DNA of 64,000 nt from Cryptomeria japonica (taxonomy: Eukaryota > Streptophyta > Pinopsida > Cupressales > Cupressaceae), in contig NC_081406.1 in the NCBI RefSeq assembly GCF_030272615.1, positions 145,056,091 through 145,120,090 of the forward strand, given 5' to 3'. Below, piece by piece: positions 13,601-25,625 of this stretch (its first letter is position 1; every line of letters begins with the position of its first letter). A program made the translations under genes and the position numbers. Below the pieces are notes generated by a model. It did no database searches. It saw nothing but the letters and a program-made list of their open reading frames with translations, and was not told where the DNA came from.

Positions 13601-13659
13601 TCTAAAATCAAATTGATTGTGTTCTTGAAACTCTACCTGAATCTTACATACTTTGTCAA
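10620..13659. other. Non-coding, nothing recognised
   Basis: I see no ORF with recognisable motifs and no paired LTRs. The part up to about 11000 is less AT-rich and abuts the truncated LTR, so it may belong to a sequence that replaced the LTR end. From 11.3 to 12.4 kb it is AT-rich. A short G-run (GGGGGGG, 13011-13017) stands out locally. Confidence 0.4.
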
Positions 13660-14060
13660 TTGTCGCATCAATCAATGAATGATTCATCAACCAACCAACA
13701 ATTTTTTATTTGTCTCCACTCTCATGATCAAATATAAAAAAGATGACCAATTAAGAAGGTTCAATCCACCAAGATACTCAAATTGAAATGCTTCACACAA
13801 CCAGTAAATGTGTACTCAAAAGGAAATTTGGTCACAAGCATAAGAATGTTTAACATTAAGTTTGAACCTTTGAGGCATTCTTGTTAAATCTAAAATGTAA
13901 CATTTTCTAACGTATCTACATCTAACAGATTTTTTACTTTATGTCAAGTAATAACTTCTTGTAGATAATATGAATGACCAATAAATGCTTGTGTAGAACA
14001 AGATTTCTTTATATAAAGTTGACCTAATGATTTGGTCATGTATGTTGAAACATCTAATAG
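13660..14060. repeat. Old dispersed repeat, copy 1
   Basis: This stretch shares blocks with 20342-20600, 20690-20900 and 21235-21390, for example AATGTGTACTCAAAAGGAAA versus AATGTGTGCTCAAAAGGAAA, and AACAAGATTTCTTTAT at about 13998 and 21297. Identity is patchy. The copies lie on either side of a decayed gypsy pol and could be remains of its long LTRs. Confidence 0.5.
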
Positions 14061-14504
14061 TGTCAATCATTTCTCATAGTGGATCCTTTGAAAAATCATG
14101 TTTCATAACATTGAGAACTTTACATAGGTTTGGTGGGAGCTTAGGATGTGCATAGGGGCTCACATTACTACTAAAAGAATCAAAGCATGGATAAAGCCTA
14201 ACATGATAGCACAAAGTTTTCACAAATAAAGATGCACTCAATAGAGTGTGTGCATGGTTCAACAAGCATATAAACATACACTCATTATGCAAGAAGAGAA
14301 AGAGCTATATAGGTCTTATTAACTACCCAAGCATACACAAAATATTAATATATAAGCATGCACAAGCTAACTTTATATACAAACAAGAAACAAATCTAAA
14401 ATGTTTTTGATAATGCAAAATTTCTCAACTCCTCGAATGCTCCTACATCAAACACTCTAGATGAAAATACAATGAGCATAGTCCTCACAATTTAAGATTC
14501 TATG

Positions 14505-14800
14505 GAATGGCATTGATCCTATAGCGTGTTGGTTAAGTTATGACATTATTGATGTTGCCAACAAGGTTCAAAACCCCTCTAGGCTAATTGCGAACTATTG
14601 TGGTGTTCATGTTGGTCTAATAGGTGTTAAGGCATGTGCCAAGATCCCTGCTAGGTTCTCACGGGCTTTGTGCCCTTGTTGGGGGCTAGTGGATCTTGGT
14701 TGTTGTCATTCCATCAATGTCAAGGATGAGGTCCCCCATTTGTGGCCTCACCTGGTACGAGCCAGACTAAAAAACCCTTGCCTTTCAACGATAAAAAGAA
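14505..14800 (+). mobile_element. tRNA-derived SINE
   Basis: A pol III-type promoter is visible: an A-box-like TAGCGTGTTGG (14522-14532) and a B-box-like GGTTCAAAACC (14565-14575), spaced as in a tRNA. The body is less AT-rich than its surroundings and ends in CGATAAAAAGA. Direct repeats flank it: ATTTAAGATTCTAT at 14491-14504 and ATTTAAGACTCTAT at 14801-14814, one mismatch in 14, which fits an L1-type target-site duplication. It has no coding capacity and would depend on a LINE for movement. Confidence 0.75.
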
Positions 14801-14814
14801 ATTTAAGACTCTAT

Positions 14815-16500
14815 AGACTAATTTAATTGCTCAAGTTGGCTTACTTCTACTACAAAAAATGACTAATCTCTAGGTCGTTTACCCTTCTAATGAATAAGAT
14901 ATTCCTTGTACTTGTATTAATTCCTCTTTTTCTAGTGCATGCATCGAGAATCTATGTGATTTCCTCTTGTTTCTTTTAAGGTATATAATTTCTCCAGTAT
15001 GGGGCTTCCCTTCATTGTATGATATCTAGTTCACCTATTGTATGGTGGGAATACAAATTGGAGACATTGAGCATAATAGAGATATTCAAACATTCGAGTA
15101 GCTCAATTGCATAGACATTCTAATTAAATTTATGTAAGATGTGGGGTAAAAGCACAAAGTTGTGTTACGCTTTTATAAAGGAAATGGCCAATGTTGATTC
15201 AACTTTTTAAATTGAATCAATAGAAAGTGAATTATATGTTTTTAAATTTGAAATGATGTAAACTAATAAAATGTATATTTTTTGTGTATTTTATGTTTGT
15301 ATTTTTCTTAAATATTTAAAAAATTATTTGAATATATTTTCTTATAAAGTAAACAGTATAATTTAGTTGTTGATAAAATGTTGAAATTGAAGTTACACAA
15401 GGCATCACACTTTATATAGTAAATTTTACCTTTTTTTCTTCAATTTTTTTTTGTGTATATTGATAACTTGAAACTTTAGTATCAAAATATTTTTTTAACT
15501 ATTTTTTATGTATATATATTTTTCAATTAATTTGAAAAGTTGTGTGCACTGAAATATAACTCTTTCCATTTGGCGTCACCTTTATTCTTAATTATTTTTC
15601 CAAATTAGAAAAGAATTATATCATCTTGACATAGACTCTTTTCTCTAGTGCATTTATTTTTTTCAAAAAATTTAAATAAATTTTAGTATTTTTCCTTTAC
15701 AAGATAATCAACAAATATATTTTAGTGCTAATGACCTATTTTCAATAAAAATAAAATATAAAATATAAAAAACTAATTAAAATATTAGAAGATATATATT
15801 TTGGAAATTCACTTATAGATCTATAAAAGGGTATTTTTACATTTCAAAAAATATATTTATAAGAGTAGGAGTTGTTAAAACATCTAGTTTTTTTAATTAA
15901 AACATCTTGATTAGACCCAAAGTGGTATAAAAATATATATTTAATAGACAATACCAATTGTAAAATTTGTGTCCCATGTATAAGATAGCTATAATGAAAC
16001 TCTATAGACCATATGTTTCACTAAAATTATTTTTTAGTTAGAATTACTTAAATTCACTTGTGTTGATAATTTGGTCTGAAACGTGACAAAATTTTGTGTT
16101 TTTACTCTGTGACATGTACCTATCTTATTGGACTTTAACTTGTTGTAAGTTCCTATAGCGAATTAGTGTTTTGTCAAATTTTTTGTAACTAACTCACATT
16201 CTAAGTAATTCCTCTCTTCTAGCTCATCAGCACACAACTTATTTTTTGCATTGCTCTCCTTTAACTGCTTGTTGACTTGTGCATGAAATACTTTCATGTG
16301 TTGTTTGAAGTCTTCAACCTTTATGCTTAATAATTTACCATATTTCTCCCTTAACAAATCTTTGACACCTCACAAAAAAATTATATATACTTGGAACAAT
16401 GTCTTTTTTTAGTTCATCGTGTTGTTAGACACAAAATTTGTTTTTTCCAACATGGTGTCCCATTCTTTAGGCTTATCACCTACCAAATATATATATGCAA
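14815..16500. other. AT-rich stretch without gene
   Basis: Very AT-rich DNA with long T and A tracts and no domain motif in either strand. A 64-codon minus-strand frame at 16163-16357 is Lys/Glu-rich but matches nothing I recognise and has no support as a gene. Confidence 0.45.
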
Positions 16501-16509
16501 GTTTACAAG

Positions 16510-17750
16510 GTACTATTTAACAAACTTTGTTTGTCCATCTATTTGTAGATGAAATTTAGAACTAGAATGGGGATGAGTGCCCTAAAAATTGCTAAGGAAA
16601 TCTATATCTTGAGTTTAAGTAATGCTTTGTAGAAATCTATATAACCACATTATCTCATTGAAGAGTAGATTAACATTTCTTTGACACGTTATTTATCATC
16701 TAGCACAAAATGAAATGCATTGTCTTATAAAATATATCAACCATGAATTACTTTTTTATTTGTGTAACAAACTGAGAATGGTCCATCCCAAAAGGTTGTC
16801 TAGTGTGCATAGTGGCTTGTAGAACCTAGTGCTTTGTACCTCTCCCTTTGTGACTTGGCATATCATGAATGAATCAAAAAATCCACACAAATCCTTGTAC
16901 CGTTCTATGAAAATAGTACTCCAACATGGCCTACATCTACATGATGTCCCCCAAGTCTTCCACTATGTTAACTCCTAAATGAGGTTATCACTCAATGAAA
17001 TATATGGGATACATAATTGGTGTCTCCTAAATAGGTATCCCTCCTACACAAAGTAATATTTAAATGGGTCTTTAGCCCCAACTAATAGTTTCATGCATCT
17101 ACAAAATATGGGTTTGTCACATACAAATCCTTCATGACTTCCATGTCCACTTGTTCAACAATCATCATGAACAACAATGCTTACCTCCTACTCTATTTGT
17201 CTGCAACCTTGATGTTCTTATTAATTTGATGCTTCAAGATAAATGAGTTATCCTATACATATTCAACTCTTCATTTGTCTTTGGATTACTTTCTCCTATT
17301 GAACTTCACTATCTAATATTTGTGCCCAACAAGAATTCCTTGGACAACAAGAAAATCCTCCACTTGCACAATTTTTCCACTATGGTGAAGAATTCCTAAT
17401 CATAAATAAATTAAATCTACCTTTACCAACTTCTCACTAAAATATGTAATTGGTTTACATCTTGACTCAATATTGCACTAATCATTGTTTTGCTAGCATC
17501 GCAATCTAACTAAAATAGTTTCTTAAAATAGTGAAGCACCAACATGAGCTCATTGCTCACTTCTATAAGTTCAAAAGTCTTGGTTGTAACAAAAGTTTAG
17601 ATGAACTCTCCCTTTCTTGTGCAATGAGTTAATGCTATACAAATCCCACTAAATTTCTTAATCAACTTTCTATAAAAGTTCACCAACTTGTGAAAATGTC
17701 TAACCGTAGTTATGCTTTTGGTTCTAGCCACTTAATTATTATTTTTTCAT
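16510..17750 (-). pseudogene. Heavily decayed Ty3/gypsy pol
   Basis: Broken pieces of pol can be read on the minus strand in the correct order. From high to low coordinate these are an RT tail (LVNFYRKLIKKFSGI, about 17660-17700), an RNase H start (LDCDASKTMISAILSQD, 17461-17515), an integrase fragment (CQVTKGEVQST, about 16815-16860) and the HPQTDGQTE equivalent (KFHLQIDGQTKFV, 16516-16560). Frameshifts and stops lie between almost all of them. Integrase follows RT/RNase H, so this is gypsy rather than copia. It is far older than the other elements in the window. Confidence 0.7.
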
Positions 17751-20341
17751 TTGAAGTTCCACCTTAAATCCTTCTTAAGACACAATGAGTCTAAATTATG
17801 CAAGTTACTTCTTCATGAATGTGCATTTCTTCATGTTACTGTGTAGTTTTTCTTTTCTTCAATTATGAAAGTTAATGTCATGTTGTTTATGTGAAATTCT
17901 CCACATTTAGCACACACTAAGAGGCTTCTATGAAATGTATACATCGCAAAAAATTATACTTTGAATGAAGTTTGTAAACCATTCACATACCTAGAGACTT
18001 TTCTTCATTATCTTCTATGAAACCAATATAAGGTCAAAGATTGCCTCCTTTGCAATTTATTTTCTTATGTTTGGTATATGTTTAGGAATAAAATCCCCTA
18101 GTATGTTATAGGATGCATTTATCTATTTCCAAGCCTTCTTGATATTAAAGGATTTTGCAACCACCCTAGACCCTAGAACTACACCCTACACCACCTCTAA
18201 AATGGGAAGAAAATTAGGACCATAATTCCCCTAGTACTAGAGCCTTGGCCATAGCACCCCCTCTTCAAATTCTTAAGTTTTGTTGACTTATGCCCCTTAC
18301 ACCCTAAAATGTAGCTTGTTTTTAATAGTAACATCCTTAAAAACATATTATGAATCCTTACTTAAATTGATATTTTCCTCCATTCAAAAGGTTAATAATA
18401 CTTTAAAAGCTAGTATTTGGTTCCATTTTGCACCACACAAAAAGATACCAAAAATCTCTAATAATTTGTAAAGGAAAAATACTCCAAATTTAGAGCTAGT
18501 AAATGCAGGGGCATATCCCTTGCCTATCATACATGAATCCTTCCTAGAATTCCTTTCTTTCTATCCTCTATCAACTATGTTTGTTCCGCCCTCCTTGAAA
18601 AATAATAGAATCATTTTTTCCCTAACAAAATCTATAAAAACTTTTGACCGAAGTGTTTCCTCCCAAGTTTGAATCTTTTTCCTTGAGCTTCATCCTCATT
18701 ATGAACATTGCATAATCCCTTTTTCCCTCCACTTGCATACACCACAAGTGATAGTTTACTTCCTAGGCTTCGTTATTTGGGTGTTACAAGGCACACACCA
18801 CAAGTGATATTTCACCTCTTGGTTTTTATTTTATTTGGGTGCCATAAGGCGCACACCACAAACCAATAAGATTGAATTCTACAAACATTTAGAGTTTTCG
18901 CACATCCTCACGTGGAAGGTTGAAATATACCTAATAGTAGACTAGACAAGGTAGCCTTCCAAGCATGCATAACCATTTTCCAAAATTCTCAAAGCATGCA
19001 AAAGATTTTGTAAGTGAGAAAAGAATCTACAAACAATCACAGTTTTGCTAGAAAGCCCAAGACTAGAATGTTAAAGGACACTAGCACCCTATAGGGATTC
19101 AACACCCTACATGGGGTCTACAACACTCGTGGCAGGGAGTAGCTATGCGCTTGTATAAACATTTGTGATTCCAAACTCACCCTATGGCCTCCTATAATCA
19201 TCTTCAACCCATTTCTAGCATTGAAGAAACTATTTTCTAAGTTCATTATATTATTCTCATAATTCTTTTATCCAACCTACAAAATACTAGTTCCATTGTA
19301 CTTATCTCAATTCTTATTATTTAATGATATGGTATAAAATCTAGAAACATTCATTTTTCGCACTATAATCTTAGAATAATAAATTATTGAACATTGTAAG
19401 AAGATTGCATAGGATTTCTTTCAGTAAAGTAGATTACACATTTCTTCCTATTATTTCTATATTTTATATCTTTCAACCGACTTGAATGTAAAGTTCTTAG
19501 AATTCATCCATGTACCCTTTCAGATGTCTCCCTCTTGCTCAATATTTTCATCCCTTTAAACAAGATGAATAGGTAACTAGTAGGCATAAACTCCCCCTTA
19601 AGCTTAGCGATCATAAGATCATATTGCAAGATATTTTGCTTGTTAATTTGAATACAATTCTTTTAAACAAAATCCCACTATAAGGGAGCAAATTGCTTCC
19701 TACCTTAACCAAGAAAGTTGTTGATCTTCCTTCTTTGTCAATTTCCTCCTCAACATCAACATCTATGGCACCCTCTTACACATAACATTTTATCATCTCA
19801 TTGTCACTAACATCTTTGATCACAATTATTCACATCTTTGTGCAATCTCATTGAATTAAAGCCTCACTTGGATGGCTCTAAGAATGTCAACTAGATTAGC
19901 ATCATGCATTGCTTGATTATTTTTTGCACCTCCTCTTCCAATTTTATGAGCCATTATTCTTTGGACCACTTACAATGTGAAACAAAACCATGATAATAGT
20001 TATTTACATTCACAAACTCGGCTCTTAAGACCTAAAACACTTGCTTTTATACCAAATTGGTGAAGCAACTATGTGTCAAATGAAATAGAAAATGGATTTA
20101 CAAAGTACAAAATGAAAGCAAACACAAAAGATAATTAAAGAATCTAAAAAATAAATATTTATATTAAACTTGCAAAAGAAAAGAAATGCACGGCCCACTA
20201 GGAATTATGGAACTCATTACTCTTAACTGTTCAATCAATGAGAAGTATAAAGCCTAAGCAAAGAGTGCATTATAATCTACCCAAAATCATCATGATTATG
20301 CTCTTCTTGGTCTCCACCCAAATCCTTAAGTATTTACAAAA
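17751..20341. other. Probable interior of the decayed gypsy element, unreadable
   Basis: If the pol remnant continues, this should hold its protease, gag and leader on the minus strand, but I cannot read any motif with confidence. Near 20044-20056 the minus strand reads TTGGTATAAAAGC, which could be a degraded primer-binding site. Short repeated CACACCACAAG units occur at 18742-18860. Confidence 0.35.
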
Positions 20342-21390
20342 TCATCTTGATTCCACTCTAGTTTCATGATCCAAAATAAATAAATGCCTGAGTAAGATGA
20401 AGTTTGAATTTGCTAAGATCAGAAAACCAAAACACTCCATACATCCATTAAATGTGTGCTCAAAAGAAAAGTTGATTGTAGGAATAAAATTGTTTAATAT
20501 TACATTTGAACCTTTAGTGCACTCTACTATGAAAGGATTGTCTCCTACTTGTACATAAGGCACAACAATTGGTAAAGATTTTACAAATAGGGTAGCCAAC
20601 TAAGTGGGCTAAGTGGAGAGCTTCATCGTGATTGTGCTCTTGAGGCTCTCCACCCAAATCCTTATCTATTTAGTAGATTGCTCCACCAATCAATTAATGA
20701 TTAATTGGTTTCTCTCTAGTTTCATTATCCAATATAAATAAATGCCCAAGCAAGATGAAGTTCCAATTTGCTAAGATCACCAAACCAAGGCTCTCTATAC
20801 AACCATTAAATGTGTGCTCAAAAGGAAAGTTGATTGTAGAAATAAGATTGTTTAGCATTAATTTTAAACCTTTAGTATTATTGTCCACAATGAAAAGATT
20901 GTCGTCTACTTGTCAACGGATGAGATAAATGAGCTCTAAAGTAAATGGTCCATAAGGCACAACAATTGCTAAAGGTTTTACAAATGGTGTAGAAAACTAA
21001 GTGGGCTTGATCTTGAAGTAAATTCTATGGTTAAGTGCACTTGAACCAAAGTAGTATTAAGATGGTCAACCTGCAAAGAAGTCTCAATGCTTCAACCCTA
21101 GGAGTGTCACCTAAGTGCTAAGTGGTCCATTCATTCTCATGAGAGTTGAGTTCATGTGAACCAGTGGCTCTTGAAATATGGATCAATGAATTTTACTCAA
21201 AAACTACAAATATTGAATCTTAATATAAATATCATAATGTCTAGCAACCTTTTGTTAGACAATAACTTCTTATAGACCAACAAATGCTTGGTTTGAACAA
21301 GATTTCTTTATCAAAATCACCTAGATGATTTGGACATGTATCATGCAACATTTGACACTGTAGACCCTTTCCTTGTAGTGCAAGCCTTTA
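20342..21390. repeat. Old dispersed repeat, copies 2-4 (tandem)
   Basis: Units at 20342-20600 and 20690-20900 align over about 250 bp, each with a Leu/Asn-rich minus-strand frame of about 60-85 codons that is an accident of the repeat. A third block at 21235-21390 matches 13930-14070. Sequence resembling the 14.2-14.3 kb end of copy 1 resumes at about 25745, beyond the copia element at 21423-25620, so that element appears to have inserted into this repeat. Confidence 0.55.
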
Positions 21391-21422
21391 GAAGTTCACA
21401 TTATGCATCATTGTAAACTTAC

Positions 21423-21885
21423 TGTGAGATTTTGCCAAGATCAAGAAGCAATGGAAAGCAAAAATAAGAGAGAACAAAATAGATGATAGGAATAAATTGT
21501 ATTCTATCAAGATGAAAATACTGATCGACTGGATCATCAAGCATTACATATAATGAATATGGGTCTGCTTATACAGGCAAGGCTATATGGATATGTGAGC
21601 ACACAAACATGACATGTAGCTCAATAAGAAACAAGGGTAGGTAGGAAATAGGTGTGGGTAGGTAGGAGAAACAATATAATACTCCACATGAGGTGGATCA
21701 CCCACTGAATGTGGAATGTAACAACAAGATAAGCCCACAAAAGGTGGAAATTCTCCTACACACATTATCCCAATGTGGCACAAACACCCAAGTGTCTCAT
21801 ACCCAAACTACTATGAAATGCATTTCCTAAGTAAACTTAAGTAAGGTGTAATAATATCCGAGATGAATAATTATTTACACCAACA
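21423..21885 (-). repeat. 3' LTR of the pol-less copia element
   Basis: 463 bp, TGTTGGTGTAAAT at its 5' end on the minus strand and CTCACA at its 3' end. It is preceded on the minus strand by the polypurine tract TTAAGGGGGGG (21886-21896). Confidence 0.9.
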
Positions 21886-22378
21886 CCCCCCCTTAAGTGC
21901 GACTTAGGGGAATGCACTTAAGTCTACAATGCAACTCAGCAATGCAAGATGGGTCTCAGCTACTAGGCCATGTTAGGTACCCATGTACAAATGCATGCAA
22001 ACCAATGTAATGAAATCTCTCACAAAGCGGGGAAAGAGAGAAAAACCCAATGGGAAAAAACCCTCCCCCCCAAAAAAGATGAAAATTAGATACAAAGAAC
22101 TCTCATAGAAGTATGTGAAGGACAAAACCCCATGTGAGGAAAATGTCCTCCCCATATGAGAGAAGAAGAAGAACAGAGACTAGGAAGCCCCCCTTCAATG
22201 TGGAATCTGCACCAATGATAGAAGCTCGACGATGAATGAAGAAACTGCTCTACGAATGTCGAATCACGTTCTTCCCCTTAGGAAGAAACAAAACCAAAGG
22301 TGTATCCATGAAGTCTCCCCAACCATGAAGGGAAGATGTAGGAAAAATACTCATGATGAAAGGAATCTCTGAAAACTG

Positions 22379-22900
22379 CTAAAGTGTCCCCATGTTGATG
22401 CTGAAAGTTACCCCCTCCAAAGGTGGTAAATTGCGCCACACTGCTGAAAAATGCACTCCAAGATCTAGTGGAGAAGAATGTAGAACAATATCCAAAGACT
22501 CACATGTCTCCTCAAAAGATAAAGAGACCTCATCCAACTGCTGGACAAAAGTATCCACAATCATGTCAACCTCTAAAGATTGATCATGTAGAGAATGCAC
22601 AAGAGGGTCAGAGTGATCCCTCACAACAATCGAAGAAGGATCATCTTCATCAAAGAGAAGATGAATGTCATCAATGATGTCTCCCAAATCTACAATGTAG
22701 GACTCCACAAACAAACCTGCAATGTCTGTCAAGTAGGCATCCCAATCAAATGAAGTTGGAAGACATGGAATATCCTGTTGCATTAAATCACAAGAAGGCA
22801 AAACTGTCACACTAGCTGCATCATCAAGTGCAATAGGTGGTGTGATATCAAGAGAAGGAGATGAAATGCAAGGCTCAAGAATGAGGTCATGTGTAAAGAA
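22379..22900 (-). CDS. Acidic ORF replacing pol in the copia element
   Basis: The minus strand is open for at least 143 codons from the ATG at 22810. The open frame can be followed further upstream, to about 22900 (HDLILEPCISSPSLD), where one base shift joins it to the end of the gag-protease frame. The product is rich in Asp, Glu, Leu and Ser, with runs such as DLGDIIDDIHLLFDEDD. It has no Cys/His finger, DDE triad or YVDD box, so it is not a remnant of integrase or RT. I do not recognise it. It could be a captured host fragment or a family-specific accessory frame. Translation is unproven. Confidence 0.45.
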   Translation of the reverse strand, partial: FFTHDLILEPCISSPSLDITPPIALDDAASVTVLPSCDLMQQDIPCLPTSFDWDAYLTDIAGLFVESYIVDLGDIIDDIHLLFDEDDPSSIVVRDHSDPLVHSLHDQSLEVDMIVDTFVQQLDEVSLSFEETCESLDIVLHSSPLDLGVHFSAVWRNLPPLEGVTFSINMGTL

Positions 22901-22936
22901 TCCCCAAGTTCAAATGCCCAAAGTTCTCCTCAAAAT

Positions 22937-24322
22937 CTAAATCATCAACATAGGAAGAATCAACCTCATCAATAGGACCAAAATGTGAAAAAGAGTACAA
23001 CTGAGATGCATGACCAACCACCCAGTCGCAATGATAGCTCCACTCTCCAAGTCTTTAATGATAACTGAATCAGGTGTGAACTCCACAGTTTTCCTAGTTG
23101 CCCCATGGGTGATTTGATAGATGGAAAGAAGATTATTTGTCAAGTGGGGTACACACAAAACATCATTGAAGGAGTTATCCCCAATGGCAATAGATCCTTT
23201 CCCAATCACATCCATGTATGTATGATTGCCCATCAAAATCTGTGGTATGTGGCAAGGCTCAAATGTAGAAAACATAGACTGTGAAGATGTTATATGATGA
23301 GAAGCCCTTGAATCTAGAAGCCATCTCCCTAAATCATGACTTGTAGTAGCACAAAGAGCTTGTCCCTTTCCTTTATCTGTCCCAAAAGAGTGATCCTTTC
23401 CTTTATCCTTGGAAGAAGCCGATGTAGACATTCTAAAAGGTAGGTTGATTTTGTTCTTCTCAAGAAGATTCTTCAACTCATCAATATCCTTCTTATAACA
23501 ATGATGTTCATCATGTCCTGACTTCTTGCAATATCCACAAAAAAGATTGTCCTTATATGATTTCCTCTTAGGTGAGAATGGTGAATCACCTTGTTGTGGA
23601 GAGGAAGATTGTACTCCATCTTGATGTGGTTTTGACTTAGGTTGCTTTTGATTCTTATATTTTCCTTGATTGTTTTGATTCTCTTTATTAGCCACCAAAG
23701 CTTGTGACTTTGAAGATTTGAGAATCCCCATCGTGGTCAACTTAGATTGATCAAGTATCAACATCTCCGTGAATGAATCAAACGAGGGAGAAGGGTATAA
23801 GGAACCTTGAGCTAACCTATGGGTGTGAAAGCTAGATATAAAGGTTGCATACTCTGAAAGAAGCTTGTCTAACAAGTTGTAAACCAATTGAGCATCTTTT
23901 TTGTCAATTTCACAATCCTTTAACTTTGCTCTTAGCTCATTTGCTTTTGTGACATAATCTTCGATTGCATCAAAATCCTTGGGATCAAAAGTTGTGAGTT
24001 CACTATCAAGCTTGTAGCCCTTAATCTCATCAACTTGACCATACAATTTCTAAAAAATATCCCAAACCTCTTTAATTGTAGTACACTTATCAATGTGAAA
24101 AATGAGGTCATTTGATACATATTTTCTAAGAGTTCCAAGTGCCATAGCATTCTTAGTAAGCCATTCAATTTGAGTACTAAGATCAGCCTTAAGATCAGGT
24201 GGTGTTGTAATATTTCCATTTACATAATGAATGAGTCATTTTTCCATTAGTTTACTCCATGTCTTAATCTTCCATGATGCATAATTATGAGGAGTTAAAA
24301 GTGAAAATTTAGGAGAACCCAT
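22937..24322 (-). pseudogene. Gag and partial protease of the pol-less copia element
   Basis: The frame starts at ATG 24322 (MGSPKFSLLTPHNYASWKIK), a copia gag N-terminus, and has stops near 24238 and 24050. It carries the CX2CX4HX4C knuckle CGYCKKSGHDEHHC at about 23503-23544. The protease start reads WLLDSRASHH: the glycine of the usual DSGA active-site loop is Arg, so even this protease piece is probably inactive. The N-terminal half closely resembles the gag at 42456. The product would package RNA. Confidence 0.85.
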
Positions 24323-24374
24323 AGCACCAAAATGAAAAAACACTAGATGCAGAGAGACACAATCACAAAAGACA

Positions 24375-24393
24375 CCCCCCCCCCCCCCCCCCC
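24375..24393 (-). repeat. Run of 19 G (C on the + strand) in copia leader
   Basis: An uninterrupted homopolymer of 19 lies just upstream of the gag start. The related element has only GGGGGGGG (about 42397-42404) in the same place. The exact length may be an assembly or sequencing artefact. Confidence 0.8.
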
Positions 24394-25144
24394 ACAAACA
24401 AAAAAAACAAAAAAAATACTCAATCAAGAAACCCCCCCTTTATATTTAGTGCGTATGCAATGGGCCACTTGCAAAACAAAGCAAAGTGGACTTCTGATTT
24501 CAATTTACTTCTTCTCAAAATAAGATATAAGAGACTTCAACAAATACTGCTAGTGATCTAAATTGAGATCCAAACAAAATACAAGTACCAAATAGGCCAA
24601 AAAATGACCAAATACTGAAAGTACAATTTCTACTAACAATCACTACAAACAAATGACAGATTATGAATGTAGACAAAAAATTATGCACTCTAAAAAAAAC
24701 GGCCCCTGAAAAGGAGACCATATGAGCCCAAATGAAGCCTCCAAAATTGTAAAAATTGGGATTTCATAATTTCTAAAAAACCTATATCTGAAAAACAGAA
24801 AACTCCTGCACCATTGTACAGATCACGAAATTCTACCCCAAAACAAAAAAAAATTGCTCGAAAGGAGGAGTTTAGATGAGTGAGATATCACTATTTGAAA
24901 ATTGTCTACAAAATTATAATTTCTGGAAAATTTTTGTTGCAAATTCAAACTTCAAATGCCTCTAGATTTGGCCTCTGAAGTCTGATTTGGATGAAACAAA
25001 AGGCAAAACTGACTTTCCTGGACCTCCTCAATCCAATGGTGACCTCAGATTTGACCTAACAAGCTCCAATAAAAATCTGCAATAAAAAGCTCCAAAATGC
25101 AAACCTCAAATTTCTCTGAATTGGCAAACCAATGACACTCTAAT

Positions 25145-25157
25145 GGCTCTCATACCA
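25145..25157 (-). other. Primer-binding site of the pol-less copia element
   Basis: The minus strand reads TGGTATGAGAGCC directly after the LTR. This differs at one base from the initiator-Met tRNA complement TGGTATCAGAGCC found in the related element. Confidence 0.8.
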
Positions 25158-25620
25158 TGTGAAATTTTGCCAAGATCAAGAGGCAATGGAAAGCAGAAAT
25201 AAGAGAAAAAAAAATAGATGATAGGAATAAATTGTATTCTATCAAAATGAAAATACTGATCAACTGGATCATCAAGTGTTACATACAATGAATAGGAGTC
25301 TGCTTATATAGGCTAGGCTATATGGATATGTGAGCACACAAACATGACATGTGCCTCAATAAAAAACAAAAGTAGGTAGGAAATAGGTGTGGGTAGATAG
25401 GAGAAACAATATAATATTTCACATGAGGTGGATCACCCACTGAATGTGGAATGTAACAACAAGATAAGTCCACAAAAGGTGAAAATTCTCCTACACACAC
25501 TATCCCAATGTGTCACAAATACCCAAGTGTCTCATACCCAAACTACTATGAAATGCATTTCCTAAGTAAACTTAAGTAAGGTGTAATAATATCCAAGATA
25601 AATAAATATTTACACCAACA
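25158..25620 (-). repeat. 5' LTR of the pol-less copia element
   Basis: 463 bp, same termini as the 3' copy. A TATA-like TATATAAG lies on the minus strand at 25303-25310, matching the position of the TATA in the related element. Confidence 0.9.
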
Positions 25621-25625
25621 CTTAC

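Larger units (their letters stand above)
21423..25620 (-). mobile_element. Non-autonomous Ty1/copia element lacking pol
   Basis: This 4198-bp element is complete at both ends: 463-bp LTRs (21423-21885 and 25158-25620), target duplication CTTAC at 21418-21422 and 25621-25625, primer-binding site next to the right LTR and polypurine tract next to the left. On the minus strand it encodes gag, a zinc knuckle and the first part of protease, and then departs from the copia plan: integrase, RT and RNase H are absent. About 600 bp encoding an acidic frame stand in their place. LTRs, leader, gag and tail resemble the element at 40951-47246, which would be a plausible source of the missing enzymes. The LTRs differ at roughly 30 of 463 positions, counted by eye. 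Confidence 0.9.

Noticed and set aside
22392-22677. Plus-strand ORFs of 63 and 84 codons
   Set aside because: Antisense shadows of the acidic minus-strand frame in the pol-less copia element.
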